DNA of 64,000 bases from Delphinapterus leucas (GCF_002288925.2 NW_022097996.1:9494451-9558450); one strand, 5' to 3'; positions 37,916 through 49,381 are shown, counted from the first letter of the stretch. Notes: a model not told the origin generated them from the sequence alone. Numbers and translations are program-made.

Positions 37916-39450
37916 TGTAGTTGAAGATAAAAGGTTGTAAAATGGAAAACGTGATCTAGATAATTTATAAAACAGCTCTAAATTCTTAATATCAAATATG
38001 TTTAAGCTTCCCAAAACAGAATGGAAGAGAGTTATGTATACTAGCTCAAAACGGTAATATTTCCTTTTCTGGAACAAACGCTATTAAAGACTGAATGTTT
38101 AAAAGTGGTACGCTTTAAGATCTTCCATATTCTCTTAGTTGATATACACTACACATTCTGTAGGACCCTTTAAAGTAGACATCTATCTCAAAGACTCCCA
38201 GAGATGGAGCAATACCTACCAAGACAGACTATTTCACAGGTGGGAAAATATAATTACACACAAATTCTTTCACATATGAATAAAAACCTTTTCACTTTAA
38301 TTTCTACTCATGGAGATAAAGCATAATTTAGAATTTTAAAAGATAATGTTAAAACAAAAGCTATTCTATCTGTGTGAACAACATGGTAACTGATTATTAT
38401 GTCTTCTAGAACATAAATCCCTACCTACACAAGTAAATAAGCTATTACTAGGCATATGGATAACCAACTCAGAAGAAAGTCTCAGGATCCTAGATAACAT
38501 GCTAAACACTCATGAAAATTTAGTACGTGGGTAGTTAGGAATAATATCTTTTATATGACATTGTTTATTAATTCTGATTAAGCCTCATTTCAATTGTTAT
38601 TTTATATATACACAATAGGACAGATACACTTTAATAGGTACACACTATTATATTAGCAGATGTACATATACACCTATATATAAACATATATATTAACAGA
38701 TGCTTTTAAAAAATGTTAACATGGAAAATCGGTCTTTATTCTAGCTCCTGGCTTTAAAATCCTTCCTAAAATGTTATATTCAACAATTTGCTGAGAATTC
38801 ACATTCTAGTTTCCCTTTCATTTTTTTTTAACCCTGATCAATCCAAAAATGGAAAAAGTAGCATTTACTCTCTTTCTGATTCTTAACAAGCTAATCAGGT
38901 ATACAGTTACAAATTAATCAAGTTTTACAAAAAAAAAAAAAGCCTCCTTTGTATACCTTGAAATTATTAGGAGTTAAGTTCGTGGACCCAGTGGATTATG
39001 AAATTTGAAAGCTCTATCTTACGGCTGAGTGCTCTGGAGGTTGGGGAATGTAAGCATACAAGAGGTGAATTACATATGACACATGTAGAAAAGGAGGCAG
39101 GAAGGCATTCAGGGATCCATTCTCCCCACCTAGAGACCACCAAATCCAACCCACTATATCACCACAGTGCTGAGTGGGCAAAGGGCAGTGTAGCCCTATG
39201 TGGGCACAGGGTACTCAGAAAGATTCACTACCAAAACTTTCTCTAACATTCTACCAAATAAAAACTCATTAGGCTAGTAAGTGATTGATTTGACGTGGCA
39301 AATACCACGTGGGGGAAGAGTGGGGGTAAGTCCATTATGGCTTTCACGCTTTGTCTTAAGTTACATTAACCACCATTCCTAAAATTTTACTGAAATCTAC
39401 ACACATGAAAAATTTATTTACAGAGGCAACAGATACCAGTGACAGACACA
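37916..39450. other. HMBOX1 intron, nothing recognised
   Basis: Unique sequence. Overlapping short ORFs on both strands near 38970-39246 have no splice support or family match. Confidence 0.45.
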
Positions 39451-39454
39451 CTGG

Positions 39455-39595
39455 TAATAAAGACACTGGTCAGAATTCAGCTCTGCCACTTAATATTTAA
39501 GTTTTCTTGGGTCAATTACTTATTTTTTGTGAATCTCAATTTCTCTGCTCTACCTCACACACAGCATGGTTGTAATGATTAAAAGTTGAAACCAG
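39455..39595 (+). repeat. MIR SINE
   Basis: Text attcagctctgccacttaat, tcttgggtcaattacttatt, ggttgtaatgattaaaa follows MIR in forward orientation. Confidence 0.75.
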
Positions 39596-40461
39596 TCATG
39601 TAATCAACTTCTCCCTCAAACCTAAGGATTGGTACTATTTGCAAACTTGAGAAAAACAAGAGGTGGGCACAAAGTTAGAGTGCAGATGTGGGTGAGGGCA
39701 CAATGGCAGAGGACCACAGAGCCAGAAGGTTCAACAAGACCACTACATGAGTAGAGGACACCACAGGAGCAGTTCTAAGAAAGAAGCCATAAAGTATCCT
39801 ACCTATGCAACAAGGTAGGATGTATGTAAATTAAATACTGATAACAATTATAAACACATATATATCTAATGATGAAACTTGAATGTGTGTAATTGCTGGA
39901 TTTAACTACAAACCCTAGTCCTGGCTAAATAGGTTTTCTGTTTATTTTGAGGACACAGTTGAACTACAACATTATGATAACCTTAGAGTTAATAGTCAAT
40001 TTTTTAGATCGTTATAGTCAAGTTTTAGACTCTGGACAATCTTCCAGAGACTTTTGTCCCAAATTTCTTGTTAGGCTAACACACATTTGGGAACTAACTA
40101 TTGTTTTTAAAGCTCATTAAAACTGATTAACGACGGCAACAACAACAAAAATCAGGCTAGCATTCTAACAAATTTTCTTGTTGATACCCACTCTACTAGC
40201 ATAATTAAAAGCTAACCTTCTTACATTTTAACTACTAAAGTAACTTCTGTTTGCCCAAATGGTCCTCTCTCTTAATCTTGACAGCGATATAGATGTTAAA
40301 TTCAAAAGGAACATCTAAACTTTGGCCAGCTGTTTAAGCAAGTGAAAACGAATTAAAAGCCAAGCTGATCTTTTATATTTTTAAGTTTCACAAAGCTTAA
40401 ATAATAGGGTCCTGTAGCTGCTCTATGAAACTATTCATTACAGGAATTAAGTTGAAATCTA
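39596..40461. other. HMBOX1 intron, nothing recognised
   Basis: Unique sequence between a MIR and a mariner-type MITE. Confidence 0.45.
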
Positions 40462-40577
40462 TTGGATTGGCCAAAAAGTTCATTCGGTTTTAAGTAAAAA
40501 TAAAAGACATTTTTCATTTCCACCAAAAACTTTATTGAACATATTCATTAACCAAACGAACTTTTTGGCTGACACAA
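40462..40577. mobile_element. Mariner-type MITE
   Basis: A 116-bp element with inverted ends: left ttggattggccaaaaagttc, right (reverse complement) ttgtgtcagccaaaaagttc, flanked by TA on both sides (40460-40461 and 40578-40579). No transposase coding capacity. Confidence 0.88.
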
Positions 40578-40579
40578 TA

Positions 40580-41900
40580 GATACAATAGTCCGTTTAGCC
40601 CAGAATTCCCTATATGGCAGTTCCACCCTAAAAATAAATTCAGGACAGTTTGTTCAAAAGATGTTTTACCTTTGTGGTACTATAGGATAGATGTTCCATA
40701 TGGCAGTATTAAGTCACCATTATACTATCTTCAAGTCCTAAAGTCTTACAGAAGAACTACAACTCATAATTATAGGTTATAATTTTATTTCACAAATTCC
40801 TGCTACGGTTTCTTTCATATATACTGTAACTAATCTACCTGCAGGCTCTCCTCCCTACTACAGTAGCGATAATCTACTGAAAACAATGCTTTTATCAACT
40901 CTTTCCTACAGACCTGTAAGAACTCCTTTAATTTCCACCAAGTTAAACATAAATTATGTATATGGAATTCAAATCTTCCCAAAATCTGTACTGCCTCTTA
41001 ATATACTATTCTTATTACCATATCTAGCCAATCTGCAGTTTTTATAAGACTAATCATGTCTTGCCTTTTCTACCTGTTACCATTCCCTTAACTTTAAATA
41101 AAGCTCCTATATTTCAAAACAGAAGCTATCCTTTAAAGCTTAGCTCAAATTCCTCCATTCAATTGACATATTAAGCCCTTAACATGTGCTAAGGACAGTT
41201 CTAGATCCTGGAGACACAACAATGGAAAGCACATCAGTGCTGCCCTCAAAATGTCCCAGGTCCAGGGTGAAGCCTCTCCTAATCACCTCTGTTGAAACTG
41301 GACTTCTTCTCTCAGTGTTTCAAACTCTAAGTGTTTACACTTATTTTGTAATAGATAACATTAAATTTGTGTGTGCGTGTGTGTGTATGGCATCTATTGC
41401 TAAAATTAGAACTTTAGCTTCTTAGGGGTAGAAACCATGTCTATTTTTCTGCTTAAGAACATTGCTTTTCAAATAGATGGTCAAAATTATTTTGTTGATT
41501 GGCATGTTGGAGGGAAAAATTAAGAGTATACATATCATGATAAAGTCAACCTATCAGAACAAGTACTTACAATGGATTTAAGGATTATAATGTGTTTGTT
41601 AGAAATTCAGAAAATTCAGATGTTAGTGATTAGAGCCATAAAGAGAAGGCTAACCTTTGCTTTGATAACAGAGAGAATGGAAAAGACTTATCAAGCAGCA
41701 AAGAGAAAGAACTTAAGTAGAGAAGAAAATTAAATGTTTTTGAATTAAAAACATAAAAATTTTTATTTTTTTCTTTACCACTAAAGGGGGAGGGGACATC
41801 ACAGTTCTTATAGGTAAAGAGCTTAAATACAGCTTCATTACTCAAAATCAGTCTTAAGAATATAAACATTTGGAGGACTCTGAATAAGAAAGGAACTAAC
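40580..41900. other. HMBOX1 intron donor side
   Basis: Contains an L2-like phrase near 41170-41240 (catgtgctaaggacagttct) and a short TG-rich run near 41368-41386. The frame continuing from the exon into this intron stays open only to about 41630. Confidence 0.45.
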
Positions 41901-42377
41901 CTCATTAATTCCTCTACTTTATCATCTACATCTAGGTCCTCTTCTGAGGCTTCAAAACTGTATGACCTCTGACCCATGCTGTTTGCATGGTAGCGAGTTG
42001 GTGACATCTTTCCATTGGATGTGGATAATCGCTCGTTATTCTCCCTCCCATTCTGATTGGTAGTACAAGGCTGTGGGGAGGTATCATAACTGTTGCTAGG
42101 TGATGGGGACATTCCAGAATGCTGGGTCTGTGTGGAAGCTGTAGCTGTAGAGGAAGATGCTGGAACATTGTTGGTAGTATTCCCATATGAACTTCCTCCG
42201 TAGCTGGACCTTCTTCCAAACTTGTCGCTATGCTCTTGATCAAGACGGTCCAAAGTTTCCAAGGCATGGAGAATTTCATGTTTAGTCATTCCAGTACGTC
42301 GAAGGCGCTGAAGCAGATCTATCTGCTCTATGGTAAATCTGGGTTCATCTGTATAGTGAGACATGGTTTCCAGCAAA
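41901..42377 (-). CDS. HMBOX1: HMBOX1 exon encoding the HNF1-type N-terminal region and Ser/Thr-rich linker
   Basis: 477-bp exon: acceptor TTTTAG precedes 42377, donor GTTAGT follows 41901. The first base completes Val8 and the last two bases begin Arg167, leaving 158 whole codons (residues 9-166). The part starting DEPRFTIEQIDLLQRLRRTG resembles the HNF1 dimerisation (HNF-p1) segment. It is followed by a low-complexity linker rich in Ser, Thr, Asn and Gln (about residues 55-140) and an acidic stretch, EASEEDLDVDDKVEELM, entering the POU-specific-like domain. TTG at 42376 is an internal Leu codon, not a start; translation begins in the previous exon. Reading past the donor would stay open to a stop near 41630, but that part is intron. 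Confidence 0.96.
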
Positions 42378-43175
42378 CTAAAACAAAAAAAATTTTTTTT
42401 AAAGTTCCTTTATTTACAATATCTACCAAAGAATATATCATTATGTATTGAGAATGCACAGAAGATAAAATATTTCTATATCAACTTGTTTACTGAAAAT
42501 GATTAAGACATTATTATTATCATATTATAATAACAGGAATATTTTGTTTTATCAGCAAAACTGACCTAGGAACTCTGTGACTTCATTTACTGTAGACAAA
42601 CAGTTTGGTAAGCTTAGCCCAAGGAAATACTAATAACCAGCAAGAATATTTAAATGGAAAAGTAAGAGAGGCACACAAAAAAATTTATCAAGCACCATTT
42701 CACCCACCACTTTGCAATTTCATGAGTATTTCATCTCTGTAATGTATTCTCTCTTAATAGTTATCCCAAGAAATGGATCTTTCGTGGTTGTGGCCAAACT
42801 GAACTATTCATTTTTCTTAGGAAATTGCTTCTCCATTATGCTTCCTTTAACTAACACAAGATACTGTAGCACACCAGAAAATGTCTCAGAGTCAATAACA
42901 ATATGAAGTTCAAGGGAGTTGTCAAATATCATAAAAATTCTCACTACTTGAATTCCTTTCTTATAAAACCTGACTTTCTTAAGATTTTTTTAAGTGGGAA
43001 TTTCTTCTATTTTTATTTTTATAGTTCTAGTGCCGAATAGGTTGCATGGCATGCAGCAGGCTCTCAGTAAGTGCCTGCTGATAGAAATAAATGTCAAAGA
43101 ATTTTCTCATCCTTTCCAGGTAAATTTCTGCTCTGGGCCAGTTCCCCTAAGCTGTTGGAAATCTATTTCTCTATC
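42378..43175. other. HMBOX1 intron acceptor side, nothing recognised
   Basis: AT-rich unique sequence upstream (on the minus strand) of the 477-bp exon. Confidence 0.5.
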
Positions 43176-43179
43176 CCTC

Positions 43180-43400
43180 TATACTAAACATTTATTGAAC
43201 ATGCACTCTAGGCAGGCATTGGGCAAGAGTTTCATGTAATATAATCTCAGTTCCTGACGACAACCCTCTGTAGTTTTTCTTTTAAGTTTTATATTGATTG
43301 ATTGATTGTTGAGGAAACTAAGGCCCACAATGCTTTTGTAGCTTGCAAAAAAGTCTGATTAAGACATAGAAAAGATTTAAACCTTACTGACTCCAAAAGC
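43180..43400 (-). repeat. MIR-like fragment
   Basis: Text catttattgaacatgcactc, ttgaggaaactaaggcccac, gaaaagatttaaaccttact is reverse MIR order, with an ATTG repeat patch in the middle. Confidence 0.6.
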
Positions 43401-43800
43401 ATGCATCATTCTGCTTTCCAATATATGGCAGGACTTACTGGAATCAAATGATATGGGACACAGGCTTTTGTCCTTTTTTAAATCTCCAGTTTAAACCACT
43501 TAGATAAAACCTACTGATGGACTAGTGGTTCTAGTAACAGTTTTTTATATTTAAGATCTTTGCTCCATCTAGAATTTATATTTACCTAATGAGTGTGAAA
43601 GGATTTGAGCTTTATCTTTTCCCAAATGGATAGCTCATTTGTCCAATATGCTTTACTGAGTAATACATCTCTTCTCCTCTGGTATGAAATGCCACCTTTA
43701 TCATATACAAAATTTCCACAAAAATCTGTATCTACCTTTGGAGTCTCTATTCTATTGCAATGACTGCTTTGTCTTCTAAATCCTTTTAAAAATAGCAGGC

Positions 43801-44080
43801 GGGACTTCCCTGGTGGCGCAGCAGTTGAGAATCCGCCTCCCAATGCAGGGGATACAGGTTCGATCCCTGGTCCGGGAAGATCCCACATGCCGCGGAGCAA
43901 ATGAGCCCGTGCGCCACAACTACTGAGCCTGTGCTGTAGAGCCCACATGCCACAATTACTGAAGCCCGCGTGCCTAGAGCCCGCACACCACAACAAAAAG
44001 TAGCCCCGCTGGCAGCAACTAGAGAGAGCCCAACACAGCCAAAAATAAATAAATAAATAAAATTTAAAAATAAATAAAAT
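43801..44080 (+). mobile_element. CHR-1-type SINE, full length
   Basis: Starts gggacttccctggtggcgca, has a long tRNA-related body (cacaactactgagcctgtgc, ggcagcaactagagagagcc) and ends in an AAAT-repeat tail. Flanks aatagcaggc and ataagcaggc suggest a TSD. The 183-codon antisense ORF across it is a shadow. Confidence 0.92.
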
Positions 44081-44339
44081 AAGCAGGCAGAAATCTATTT
44101 TTATGTGAAACAGTTCTAGTTTTAGAGACAGGCTCATTAAAAATAAAAATAAACATTTTGTGGACCTAAAATAACATGCTGCAGGTCATTTGTGCCCATG
44201 GGCCACAGTATCTGCCTTATACCTATAAACATTTTCTTTTGCCCTCTTCCAATATTCATTTGTGACAAGCTATTCATCATAAAAGTCCTGTTTTCATGAT
44301 TATTACATTCTTTCCTGATTGCCTAGTTTTTTTCCTTCA

Positions 44340-45060
44340 AGGTTTTATAATGTAAAATTTTAAACACAGAGAAAAGTTGAAATAAATTTACAGTGAATGC
44401 CCATGCACTAACGACCTAGATTTTACCATTAATATTTTACTTGCTTTACTACATATCCATCCATTCCTTTATGCCTCCATCCCTCTATTCATCTCATCTT
44501 TTGATGCATTTCAAAATCAGTTACAGACATCTGTACACTTCCCCCTAAATACTTCCACATGTATATCATTAATTAGAGCTCAGTATTTGTTCAGGTAGTT
44601 TTTCTCTTGAAGTAAAATTTAGATAAAATAAAATATGAAAATCTTATGTTTACCATCTATGAGTTCTGAGAAGTACATCCACCTGTGAAATTCAAACCCT
44701 TATGAAGTTACAGAATATTACCATCACCCCAGGAAGTTCCCTCATGCCCCTTCCTGGTCAGTCCCTGTCCTCTTCCCTCAGAGGCAATCACTGCTCAGAT
44801 TTTTTTCCCATGACAGATTAGTTTTGTCTGTTCCAGAACCTCATCTAAATGGAACTTCTATGTACTCTTTTGTGTAAGGCTTCTGTCAGTATAAAGTTTT
44901 TGAGATTCATCTACAATGTTGTATGTATCAGCAGTTTGTTCCTTTTTATTACTGAATAGTACTTCATTGTAGGAATATACCACAGTTTTGTTTAGCCATT
45001 CTATTTCGGACACCTGGACGGCTGCCAATTATTAGCTATTCTAAATCTTTGGCAATTACA
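44340..45060 (-). repeat. Old L1 3'-region fragment
   Basis: Text aatgtaaaattttaaacaca, gattttaccattaatatttt, tttgatgcatttcaaaatca and actgaatagtacttcattgt is reverse-oriented old L1, related to 3440-3645. Confidence 0.6.
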
Positions 45061-45234
45061 ACTGTACTCTGCTAATTTTCTTGTTAGCTTCATATACCAC
45101 CCCCTCCCCCACACCCCCCATAACATACCATCAGCTAGTTGGGAGAGAGAGAAAAAAAAAACTTTCAACCAGAGTAACTCATTTACTTTTTCTCCTAACT
45201 GATGTCAAAAGAACCCTGCTTATTAACACAAATG

Positions 45235-45390
45235 CTCTATTATTAAAATGCTATGCAGTGTTGGTAATGTTCTGTTCTATGCTAGTTACATTACATAGGT
45301 ACATTAGCTGTGAACATTCACCAAGTTGTACACTACTGATTTGTACATTTTTCAGTAGGTATATTACATTCAAAATTTGTTGAAAAAGCT
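45235..45390 (+). repeat. Old L1 3'-end fragment
   Basis: Text gttggtaatgttctgttcta and gttgtacactactgatttgt resembles an L1 3' end like that at 7520-8340. Confidence 0.5.
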
Positions 45391-45535
45391 CTGTAAACAT
45401 TTTCCTAATGGCTTATAAGAGACACTTGACACTTTAGTTTCTATCTTAACCCTCAGCCCTTGGTCCTTTCTATCAAGTGCTTAGTAACACATTAATTCTT
45501 AATCCTAGGAAGTTCTTTTTAAAAGTAGCTGCCAA

Positions 45536-45755
45536 GGGCTTCCCTGGTGGCGCAGTGGTTGGGGGTCCGTCTGCCGATGCGGGGGACGCGGGTTCGTGCC
45601 CTGGTCCGGGAGGATCCCGCGTGCCGCAGAGCGACTGGGCCCGTGAGCCATGGCCGCTGGGCCTGCGCGTCCAGAGCCTGTGCTCCGCGGCAGGAGGGGC
45701 CACAGCGGTGAGAGGCCCGCGTACCGCAAAAGCATAAAAAATAAAAAAATTTTTT
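45536..45755 (+). mobile_element. CHR-2 SINE, CpG-rich young copy
   Basis: Starts gggcttccctggtggcgcag. The 14-bp direct repeat aaagtagctgccaa lies at 45522-45535 and 45756-45769. Many CpGs are retained (gcgggggacgcgggttcgtg), and the tail is interrupted A/T. Confidence 0.95.
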
Positions 45756-45769
45756 AAAGTAGCTGCCAA

Positions 45770-46609
45770 ATCCCTTTAGAAATCCAAATAATTTACCTCT
45801 TAACTTAATGATTTGGTAAATTCAGGTTTCTGTACATTATTCCTTTCTCTTGAAAATGGAGTTGTCCATTGCTAACTTCATGCTTTGAAGGTCTTCATAC
45901 TTTCAAAATTCATCATAAACTGACCTTGTTTAGATACGAGATTTCAAGGACTGTTTTATTATACAGACAAAAAAAAATCAATTATGATATTTTCCTATCC
46001 CATTTATATCAGAGCAGATAGTATTCTGTATATAATTCTTCAAATGTCTCTCTGTATGGAACAGCACTCTGTATATATTAGCATAAAACTAAAATAAATT
46101 ACAAGAATTTAACCTGTTAACTGAAAAGTATCCATCCTAAAGCTTATATTAGAACTACCAGAACTAAAGATTCCACAGTATCTGAAGCAATGTAATATTG
46201 TGTTATTTCAGATTCCTTGACTATGGGAAACATTTTTAATCCAAAGTCATAAAAGGAGATAACAGAAGGCACCTATTATTTTGTCTGCACAGAATGCCTC
46301 ATTGTTTCCAATCACATGTTCTTGGGGATGTCACTCAAAATACCCTACCTTCTGGCCAACAGCGTGGGCACACAAGGAAACCAAGCCTTGTTCTCCTCAA
46401 AATATTCAGGTTAGAGTAGAAGGAAGATGGACAGTCACTGTAACTGTGCTCAGCTGTGGGAAGGTGTTAGTCTGGTATATTCCTCACCATGCAGAAGAAG
46501 CTAGTTTATAGGAAACTAAAGCAGGTATACTAAGAAATGCAGAGCAAAGGGGAAAGTTCTACAGTGTTCATATCCCTTGTTCTAGTCATTCCTAAGACCC
46601 TACCTCATC
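45770..46609. other. HMBOX1 intron, nothing recognised
   Basis: Unique sequence between two SINE insertions. Confidence 0.45.
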
Positions 46610-46621
46610 CCTGCTCTTCTT

Positions 46622-46699
46622 CCCCACCAGGGATTGAACCCGTGCCCCCTGCAGTGGAAGCGCAGAGTCTTAACCACTGGATCACCACGGAAGTCCACT
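46622..46699 (-). mobile_element. 78-bp tail-less SINE fragment
   Basis: The reverse complement reads as a CHR-type SINE head (ggacttccgtggtgatccag to cgggttcaatccctggtggg) and stops there, with no A tail. A perfect 12-bp direct repeat cctgctcttctt lies at 46610-46621 and 46700-46711. Confidence 0.88.
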
Positions 46700-46711
46700 C
46701 CTGCTCTTCTT

Positions 46712-48240
46712 GCTATATTGTTATGTAAGAGCATAAACTTCCCTTTAAGCTTCACCTTGTTTAAATTAGATGTCTGTGCCTTGCACCAAGAGGGGTCCCT
46801 AATACAAAGATATACCTTAAGTAAAAAGATCTACAATTGCTAGAATAAAATGTATGACTCCTATATAGCAGAGTGATAGTGGCATAATGAGCAGGATCAA
46901 ATCATGCATATGACACTGAAGGTACAATATTTTACTGAGAAAATGCCAAGATTAGAAGCTTTCTTGGATATTGAGAACAATATTCCAGTGGCATTAACAT
47001 AAACAAAGGTACACATTCTGTCATTTTCGAATTTTATTTCCTATAATTCACCTAGTTTAAGTGCATAATCATGAAATTATGGCTAAAATGACCTACAAAG
47101 GTCATCTAAGTCCATGATACCAGCAATTCTTTTATAACAGAAAAAGATAACATGTAAGAACTGAATTAATTTTCCTATGTAGCAGAAGAACTGTTCACAG
47201 GATAAGGAACATCTTTCACTTCAAATTACTAATCTGAATGCAGACTCAGGCCAACAGTAATTGAAAATGATGTGAGAAGAATTTTGACACTGTAATAACA
47301 CAGACAATGTCTGAAGCATAAAAGAACAATTAAATTCAGGAATTATGCCTCAGTTCATAAACTGACATTCTAAAAGACCATACTATTAGACCATAATAGT
47401 AAACGTATTTTACAATAAATTTTACCCCTACTTGGATATGTAAACCCTTCTTGGATAAGGCCCGAGGTCCAGAACATACTTTCTTAAACTAAATCCTATA
47501 ATCATGAAGGTTAAAGCATTCACAAATGATTAATCTTGAAATCATATGTGCAAAAATGACACAACTACCTTACCTGTAAATCATCAACAGATAATAAGAC
47601 CTTATTGGATAACACAGCATTTTCTTCAGCTTGACTGCTGTCTTTATCTTTTTATCTAGAATGACTAGGCAAAATATGGTCTAGTCATGTATTAGTTTTG
47701 TTTGTCATACATGGTATTTATTCCATGATGATTTAACACATTATTGCATCAGTCATAATATTACCCAACTAAAGATGTACTAAGGCCCTTCTTACTATTT
47801 ATGGCACATTACACACACAATTATCATTACCATCAAAGGAGAGGCAGTTTTAAAGTAAGAAAATGACAAGAGTGAGAATAAGTAAGAAATGAAGATTTGC
47901 TGGGGATTGAGCTTCACAGTATGGTAAAATGATTCTATAATTCAAACCAATGGCAGAACTGACTAACGCAGAGAAGAGAGACTATGACTACAGATAATCG
48001 TATAAAAATGTTCTTTTCATAATAAAAAGATTTCGAGAAAAATAAGATTATATTCAATTTACAATCATACTTTAATAGCTATTTTTAAATTACCACTAAT
48101 TAAGGCTGAAATTTTTAAATTACAGCCACCTTATACACATTTGGGAAAATAAAATCCTAGTGTTGATAAAAACATGCAAGTTTATAGAGGGAGATATAAA
48201 TTAGGTGTGCAATCAGAGAACAGGAGGCCATTTAGACAAA
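46712..48240. other. HMBOX1 intron, mostly unique
   Basis: A weak L2/MIR-like phrase lies near 47085-47120 (tgacctacaaaggtcatcta). Otherwise nothing recognised. Confidence 0.4.
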
Positions 48241-48500
48241 AATCATTCAACTAACACTTATTGAGTGACCCCTATGTGTCAGACCATGTACAAGGCAGAG
48301 AGGATGCAACAAGGAACAAATTAGGCAAAAATTCCTGGCCTCATGATGCTTAATTACATTCTAATGGCTATAGAAAATAGCCATTAACAAATAAATTGTA
48401 TGTTTTAAAAAAGGGAAACTCAGGCCCAAAGCAAACACAGTGTCTTCCCTTTCCCAAGGACACAGCTACTTAGCAGCAACTCAGGCTACAGTTCACACCA
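48240..48500 (+). repeat. L2/MIR-type fragment
   Basis: Text aacacttattgagtgacccc, caaggcagagaggatgcaac, ttcctggcctcatgatgctt is L2 3'-region order. Confidence 0.65.
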
Positions 48501-49301
48501 CCTGGCCTATTCCAGAGACTTTTAGATATATGATAAAGCCAATGAGAGAAGAAAAAAGTTTAACAAAAAACCTAAATAACAAGGAAAATCTATCTTAATG
48601 TCTACTTACTGGATTATAGAACTGTCAACCAAAACAGAAGGAATTTAATTGAAATATTGGTTGAACCAAATTTTAGAAAATGCTTACGCTAAAGGCACTC
48701 TGCACTAGACTCTAAAGATGTACTTAATAGATACTTTATCTACTCTAGAATACTTTTATTCAGAGGCCTATTTAATATGAACTAGTGGTTACAGCTCATG
48801 TCCTAGCACAAAAAAACCTCTCTACATAATAACACCATCCAATTTGTATTTTTTGCCAGACTCCAAAGAAAGTCTACCAGTTACATTAGCTAACAGACTT
48901 AACTACATTATTATCCCCAGTAGGTAAAGAAAATGGCTAAGGTGTTTAGTAGTTTGCATACAAAATGCAGCATTAAGGTAGCATTCTTCCAATATTCTGC
49001 TTGTCACAAGGTATTTAATACCAGCCATCTGTTTCACAAATTTCTAGGCTATTAAGCAGTTTAAAATTATATGTAATTTTATGTTCAATTGAAAATTAAT
49101 GTTAGACTTCAAACTTGAAACAGAAATGGTAAAAGAGAAAGTTGATAGATTTGAAAATTCATTCCTTACCACATAACTATGAAAAAATTCTTTCAACTCT
49201 ACAAATGCCTGCTGTCATTTGTGGATCATAATCATAATGATTTTTAAATTTTATTAAAACAATTGAGAGGATGAAAATTAAGAGAAGAATTAGATACTTA
49301 C
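48501..49301. other. HMBOX1 first visible intron, donor side
   Basis: Unique AT-rich sequence ending at donor GTAAGT of the start-codon exon. Confidence 0.5.
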
Positions 49302-49381
49302 ACCACTGGAAAGGAACTGAGCATACTTTACATGAGGTGAATCAATATCTTTTCTAGAGATGATCAGCGTTATTTATCATT
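49302..49381 (-). CDS. HMBOX1: HMBOX1 start-codon exon (5'UTR plus codons 1-8)
   Basis: On the minus strand a pyrimidine-rich tract and CACAG precede the exon, which begins at 49381. The start ATG is at 49324-49322 and the coding part ends at 49302 (23 nt), followed by donor GTAAGT. It encodes MLSSFPV plus two bases of the next Val, whose third base is the first base of the next exon (phase 2). The initiator has A at -3 and C at +4, a moderate Kozak context. The 57 nt of 5'UTR carry an 8-codon uORF and a start-stop ATG-TAA, listed separately. An upstream non-coding exon must exist because an acceptor precedes this one. I am sure of the exon because it joins in frame to the next exon and gives the known N-terminus. 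Confidence 0.93.
49328..49333 (-). promoter_or_regulatory. Start-stop element (ATG TAA) just before the HMBOX1 ATG
   Basis: ATG immediately followed by TAA, in frame with and only 3 nt upstream of the HMBOX1 start (ATGTAAAGTATG). The -3 base is C, a weak context. Known minimal uORFs of this form can stall ribosomes; here it is a sequence observation only. Confidence 0.5.
49354..49380 (-). promoter_or_regulatory. Upstream ORF of 8 codons in HMBOX1 5'UTR
   Basis: The exon begins A-ATG, and this ATG opens 8 codons (MINNADHL) ending in TAG at 49356-49354, 29 nt before the HMBOX1 start. Its Kozak -3 base comes from the unseen upstream exon. Short uORFs of this kind can lower or condition translation of the main ORF. 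Function is inferred only. Confidence 0.55.

Larger units (their letters stand above)
5419..49381 (-). other. HMBOX1: HMBOX1 gene, visible part (four exons, three complete introns)
   Basis: Minus-strand gene spanning most of the window. Exons 49302-49381, 41901-42377, 34160-34245 and 5419-5529 join with matching phases (2, 2, 1) into one open frame beginning MLSSFPVV, LLETMSHYTDEPRF and ending YRWYQLEKTNP, which I recognise as HMBOX1. Known family role: a homeodomain protein related to HNF1 that binds double-stranded telomeric TTAGGG repeats, contributes to telomerase recruitment, and has been reported as a transcriptional repressor. The full protein is about 420 residues, so roughly 55 percent is visible. 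I did not recognise the homeodomain exons anywhere in 1-5418, so they should lie beyond the left edge. All introns use GT-AG boundaries. Confidence 0.95.

Noticed and set aside
41932..42279. 115-codon ORF on the minus strand in another frame inside the HMBOX1 exon
   Set aside because: It overlaps a conserved coding exon and looks like a by-product of Ser/Thr/Pro-rich codon use. No separate start context or splice support.
43586..44137. 183-codon minus-strand ORF
   Set aside because: It runs antisense through the CHR-1 SINE at 43801-44080 and contains its tRNA-like head. It is a repeat shadow seen again over every CHR copy.
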